Part shown: piece after piece, positions 39,712 through 41,935 of the stretch
How the letters are laid out: each line of letters starts with the position of its first letter
Position numbering within the stretch: position 1 is the stretch's first letter
DNA from: Pseudomonadota bacterium
Lineage (GTDB): Bacteria > Pseudomonadota > Gammaproteobacteria > Xanthomonadales > Rhodanobacteraceae
NCBI GenBank assembly: GCA_021818335.1
Contig: JAKAEJ010000011.1
Span: 1 to 41,935 of the forward strand
Length of the DNA stretch: 41,935 nt
Direction of reading: 5' to 3'
Notes under the pieces: model-generated
The model's input: the letters and a program-made list of their open reading frames with translations, nothing else
What the model was told of the DNA's origin: nothing
Databases searched by the model: none
Made by a program: the position numbers and the translations under genes

Positions 39712-40237
39712 GTCCCCAGCTCCGAAGAAGATTGCGCACGTGGCGATCGATTCGCGGCAATGCGCCGTCCAGCTCCTTGCTGAGCCGATCCCCCCAGCCG
39801 ATGTAACCCGGCTCGATGCCAATCAGGGCACGGCGATCCGGGAGGCATTCGCGAAGTCGCGCGAGGTCGATCAACTCGCCGAGGCCGACCTCGTGCACGC
39901 TGCCTGCTTTGCCGCGGCGCAACCACGCATCCATCTCGCTGTTCTCGAAACAACGGACGACGCCGGGCTCGGCGCCCATGCGCATGGCATCGATCATGAT
40001 CAATCGCTGCGACGATTCGATTTCAACCAGGAGCGTGGTTCCAAGGGTCCCGGCGTCGCAAAGGGACAGGTCCGGCGCCTCGCCCAGCGTCTTCTGCAAA
40101 TGGCGCACCGCGTGCACCCCGACGCCGTCGTCCCCTTGCAAGGTATTCCCGATGCCCATGATCAGGGTGCGCGGCAACGTCGCCGCATCGGCGGCCGCGC
40201 GCTCGCTGGCATCCCTTGTTAGCCCCGGCCTTGCCAT
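39698..40237 (-). CDS. hupD: Hydrogenase maturation protease
   Basis: This 179-residue HyaD/HupD-type endopeptidase removes the C-terminal tail of the large subunit after nickel insertion. The GIGNTLQGDDGVG motif, an Asp in MIDAM and a His in SVHEVG form the nickel-sensing site. The ATG at 40237 is chosen because GGAGG lies seven bases upstream; a TTG two codons earlier is in frame but less likely. It is the first gene of the operon. Confidence 0.93.
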   Translation of the reverse strand: MARPGLTRDASERAAADAATLPRTLIMGIGNTLQGDDGVGVHAVRHLQKTLGEAPDLSLCDAGTLGTTLLVEIESSQRLIMIDAMRMGAEPGVVRCFENSEMDAWLRRGKAGSVHEVGLGELIDLARLRECLPDRRALIGIEPGYIGWGDRLSKELDGALPRIDRHVRNLLRSWGHGDA

Positions 40238-40320
40238 CTGCAAGCCTCCACCACGACGGGCAGTGCCTTCCCCATCGACGACACTGGAACCGAGCTTGTC
40301 ACCCGGCCGCAGGGGGGGCC

Positions 40321-40334
40321 TTGATCGGGATCAA
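40321..40334. promoter_or_regulatory. FNR/Anr-type binding site
   Basis: TTGATCGGGATCAA is a perfect match to the FNR consensus TTGAT-N4-ATCAA. It lies 84 bp upstream of the hupD ATG and downstream of the transpeptidase gene, so it can only serve the hydrogenase operon. The DNA between it and hupD does not show a strong -10 at the class II distance, so the exact start is open. Confidence 0.75.
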
Positions 40335-40374
40335 ATCCATGCCGCGTCGGCCGCGTGCAAGCAACCCGGCTCGC

Positions 40375-41935
40375 TCAGTGTGGCGCGGAGTCGAAAGCCG
40401 CCTTCTGGCGTGCGAGAGCCGCCTCAAGCGCCGCATCCTGCGGTCCATCCTGGGCATAGATGTCCGGCACTGCCCCGACGGCACCATCCGCACCGACATG
40501 CACGGTCCAGTAGATGATGCGCAACGGCACGGGGGGACGAACCGTCAATTCGCGCGTACGCCCCTGGTCCGCGGCGGCAGTCAGGGCATCGAGGCTCCAG
40601 TGGCCCGGATCGTCCAGCACTTGCGCGGCGAGCAGCATGGCGTCCTCGACCCGGACGCACCCGGAGCTGAAGGCGCGCACGGTCGACGCAAACAGCGCCT
40701 GGTGCGGCGTATCGTGGAGGTAGACGTCGTGCCGGTTGGGAAACCGCAGGGCCACTTTGCCCAGGGCGGCCTCCGGCCCCGGCGCCTGCCGCAACACCAG
40801 TCCCGCTGGCGGATGCGCCCAGTCGATGTGCATGGCATCCAGGGGCCGTCCATGGGCGTCCAGGGCCGTCATATCATTGCGCTCGAGGTATCGCGGATGA
40901 TGGCGAAGCTTCGGCAGGATGTCCCGTCGCAAGATCGTTGGTGGTACGGTCCATGCCGGGTCGAGAGTCACCTGGTTGATGGCGGATCGCAATATGGGTG
41001 TCGGCCGGCGAGGTTGGCCCACCTGCACGCGCGTCGACCACACGGGGTGGCCAGGAACGACGTCCGTCAGTTCGAAGTTGGCGATATCGACCTGCACGTA
41101 CCGGTCCGGGAGTTTCCCCAGATACCAGCGCGCGCGTTCCAGGTTCAACACCAGCTGGTCCATGCGCGCGGTCACGGGCACGTTCAGGGCGGCCCGGGTA
41201 GCCGGGCCGACGCGACCATCGCTGGCCAACCCGTGGCGGCGCTGGAAGGCGCGCACCTCCGACTCGAGTGCGGGGCCGAACAGGGCGGCACTCGGCGTAC
41301 CGCGGGCATCCTCCGGCATCAGCCGCTGCCGAAGCAGGACCACCGCGGGATCGTCCATGCCCAACCGCAGCGTGGGCCCCGCTGGAACCTGCGGCCAGCC
41401 GCCACGGGCGGCGATGCCTCGCAGCCGGGCCATCGCGGATCGCATCGCGGCATAGGCAGCGACCGGGGGCCTGGCAGCAGCAAAGGCCCGGGCGATGCGA
41501 CCCTCGCGCGCCGCTTCCAGCGCGGCGCGCAGCCACGCCTCGTCGGGTGCGCCACGAACGGATTGCCAGTCCGGATAGAACCGGTCGGCATCCAGCACGC
41601 CGTGACGCAATTGGTACAGCGCAAGCAGGTACGCAGCGCTGGCCTGGACCTCGATTCGCGCCTGCTGCGCGGACGTCAGCGTGTCCGGGGTGTGCAGGCG
41701 CCTGACGGCGCCCTCAAGCGCGCCGAGTCCATAGCTGGATGCGGGCAAACCATCGTCGGCCAGTCCCGCGAGCGCCACGCAGAGCGCTTGCAGCCGCGAT
41801 GCTTCGGACCACAGCGGCCGCCCATCCTGCAGGGCCTCGAACCGTCGCAGCGCCGAGGCGAGCGTTGCACCACGGCCCAGGGGTAACGCGGCAAGGGTCG
41901 CCGCATCGGCGCCGCGGTCGGCAGGGGCAGGCAGC
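40375..41935 (-). CDS. L,D-transpeptidase, YcbB/LdtD family (5' end outside window)
   Basis: This is a murein L,D-transpeptidase that crosslinks or remodels peptidoglycan in the periplasm. The open frame continues to the right edge without a start, so the N-terminus and signal are missing. At least 519 residues are visible: an N-terminal YcbB region (with ALQDGRPLW), a peptidoglycan-binding domain (LRLGMDDPAV...FQRRHGLASDGRVGPATR) and the catalytic domain with HDTP...FSSGCVRVEDA, whose Cys is the nucleophile. It is on the same strand as the hydrogenase operon but separated from it by 137 bp with an FNR site. Confidence 0.9.
   Translation of the reverse strand, partial: LPAPADRGADAATLAALPLGRGATLASALRRFEALQDGRPLWSEASRLQALCVALAGLADDGLPASSYGLGALEGAVRRLHTPDTLTSAQQARIEVQASAAYLLALYQLRHGVLDADRFYPDWQSVRGAPDEAWLRAALEAAREGRIARAFAAARPPVAAYAAMRSAMARLRGIAARGGWPQVPAGPTLRLGMDDPAVVLLRQRLMPEDARGTPSAALFGPALESEVRAFQRRHGLASDGRVGPATRAALNVPVTARMDQLVLNLERARWYLGKLPDRYVQVDIANFELTDVVPGHPVWSTRVQVGQPRRPTPILRSAINQVTLDPAWTVPPTILRRDILPKLRHHPRYLERNDMTALDAHGRPLDAMHIDWAHPPAGLVLRQAPGPEAALGKVALRFPNRHDVYLHDTPHQALFASTVRAFSSGCVRVEDAMLLAAQVLDDPGHWSLDALTAAADQGRTRELTVRPPVPLRIIYWTVHVGADGAVGAVPDIYAQDGPQDAALEAALARQKAAFDSAPH

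Noticed and set aside
40216-41886. Open frame of 556 codons on the plus strand
   Set aside because: It is antisense to the L,D-transpeptidase, whose catalytic SGC motif and domains are intact.

Overview
The window is GC-rich and densely coding, and looks like the chromosome of a gammaproteobacterium, probably of the Xanthomonadales. This is an inference from the lexA-imuA-imuB-dnaE2 SOS cassette, the type IV pilin style and the Isp-type hydrogenase locus; no rRNA or tRNA gene is present to confirm it.

Layout. 1-2000: a AAA/DUF4143 ATPase on the minus strand lies between two about 142-bp direct repeats that resemble IS ends; a third, diverged copy lies near 5 kb. 2012-4869 (+): a ketone-body cluster of acetoacetate decarboxylase, 3-hydroxybutyrate dehydrogenase and a patatin-like lipase. 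5427-7809 (+): a secreted protein of unknown function, an ICMT-like membrane methyltransferase and a doubtful small secreted protein. 8288-11493 (-): an mrfAB (yprAB) DNA-repair pair. 12143-14624: a dienelactone hydrolase (+) converging on a bicupin/amine-oxidase pair (-). 15028-20762 (-): the lexA-imuA-imuB-dnaE2 mutasome operon, with a perfect 20-bp palindrome touching the lexA start codon. 21105-23076: a PaiB-like protein, a small PH-domain membrane protein and a RidA protein. 23381-25401 (+): a compact pilin-like / PilC-like / pilin cluster.

25832-40237 (-): one tightly overlapping operon of 15 genes. In transcription order it encodes the maturation protease (hupD), hupH, the Tat-exported small subunit (hynS), a membrane cytochrome b (isp1), an HdrD/DsrK-like Fe-S protein (isp2), the large subunit (hynL), hupF, hupK, hypA, hypB, hypF, hypC, hypD, hypE and a nickel permease (hoxN). 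It supplies the structural subunits, the electron-transfer membrane module, the NiFe(CN)2CO assembly pathway and nickel uptake. A perfect FNR/Anr-type site lies 84 bp upstream of the first gene, which suggests induction under oxygen limitation. The window ends inside an L,D-transpeptidase gene.

The most notable items are the small pilin cluster, whose first pilin lacks a recognisable prepilin motif; the FNR box in front of the complete Isp-type hydrogenase operon; the LexA-type operator abutting its own start codon; and the repeat-bracketed DUF4143 ATPase.
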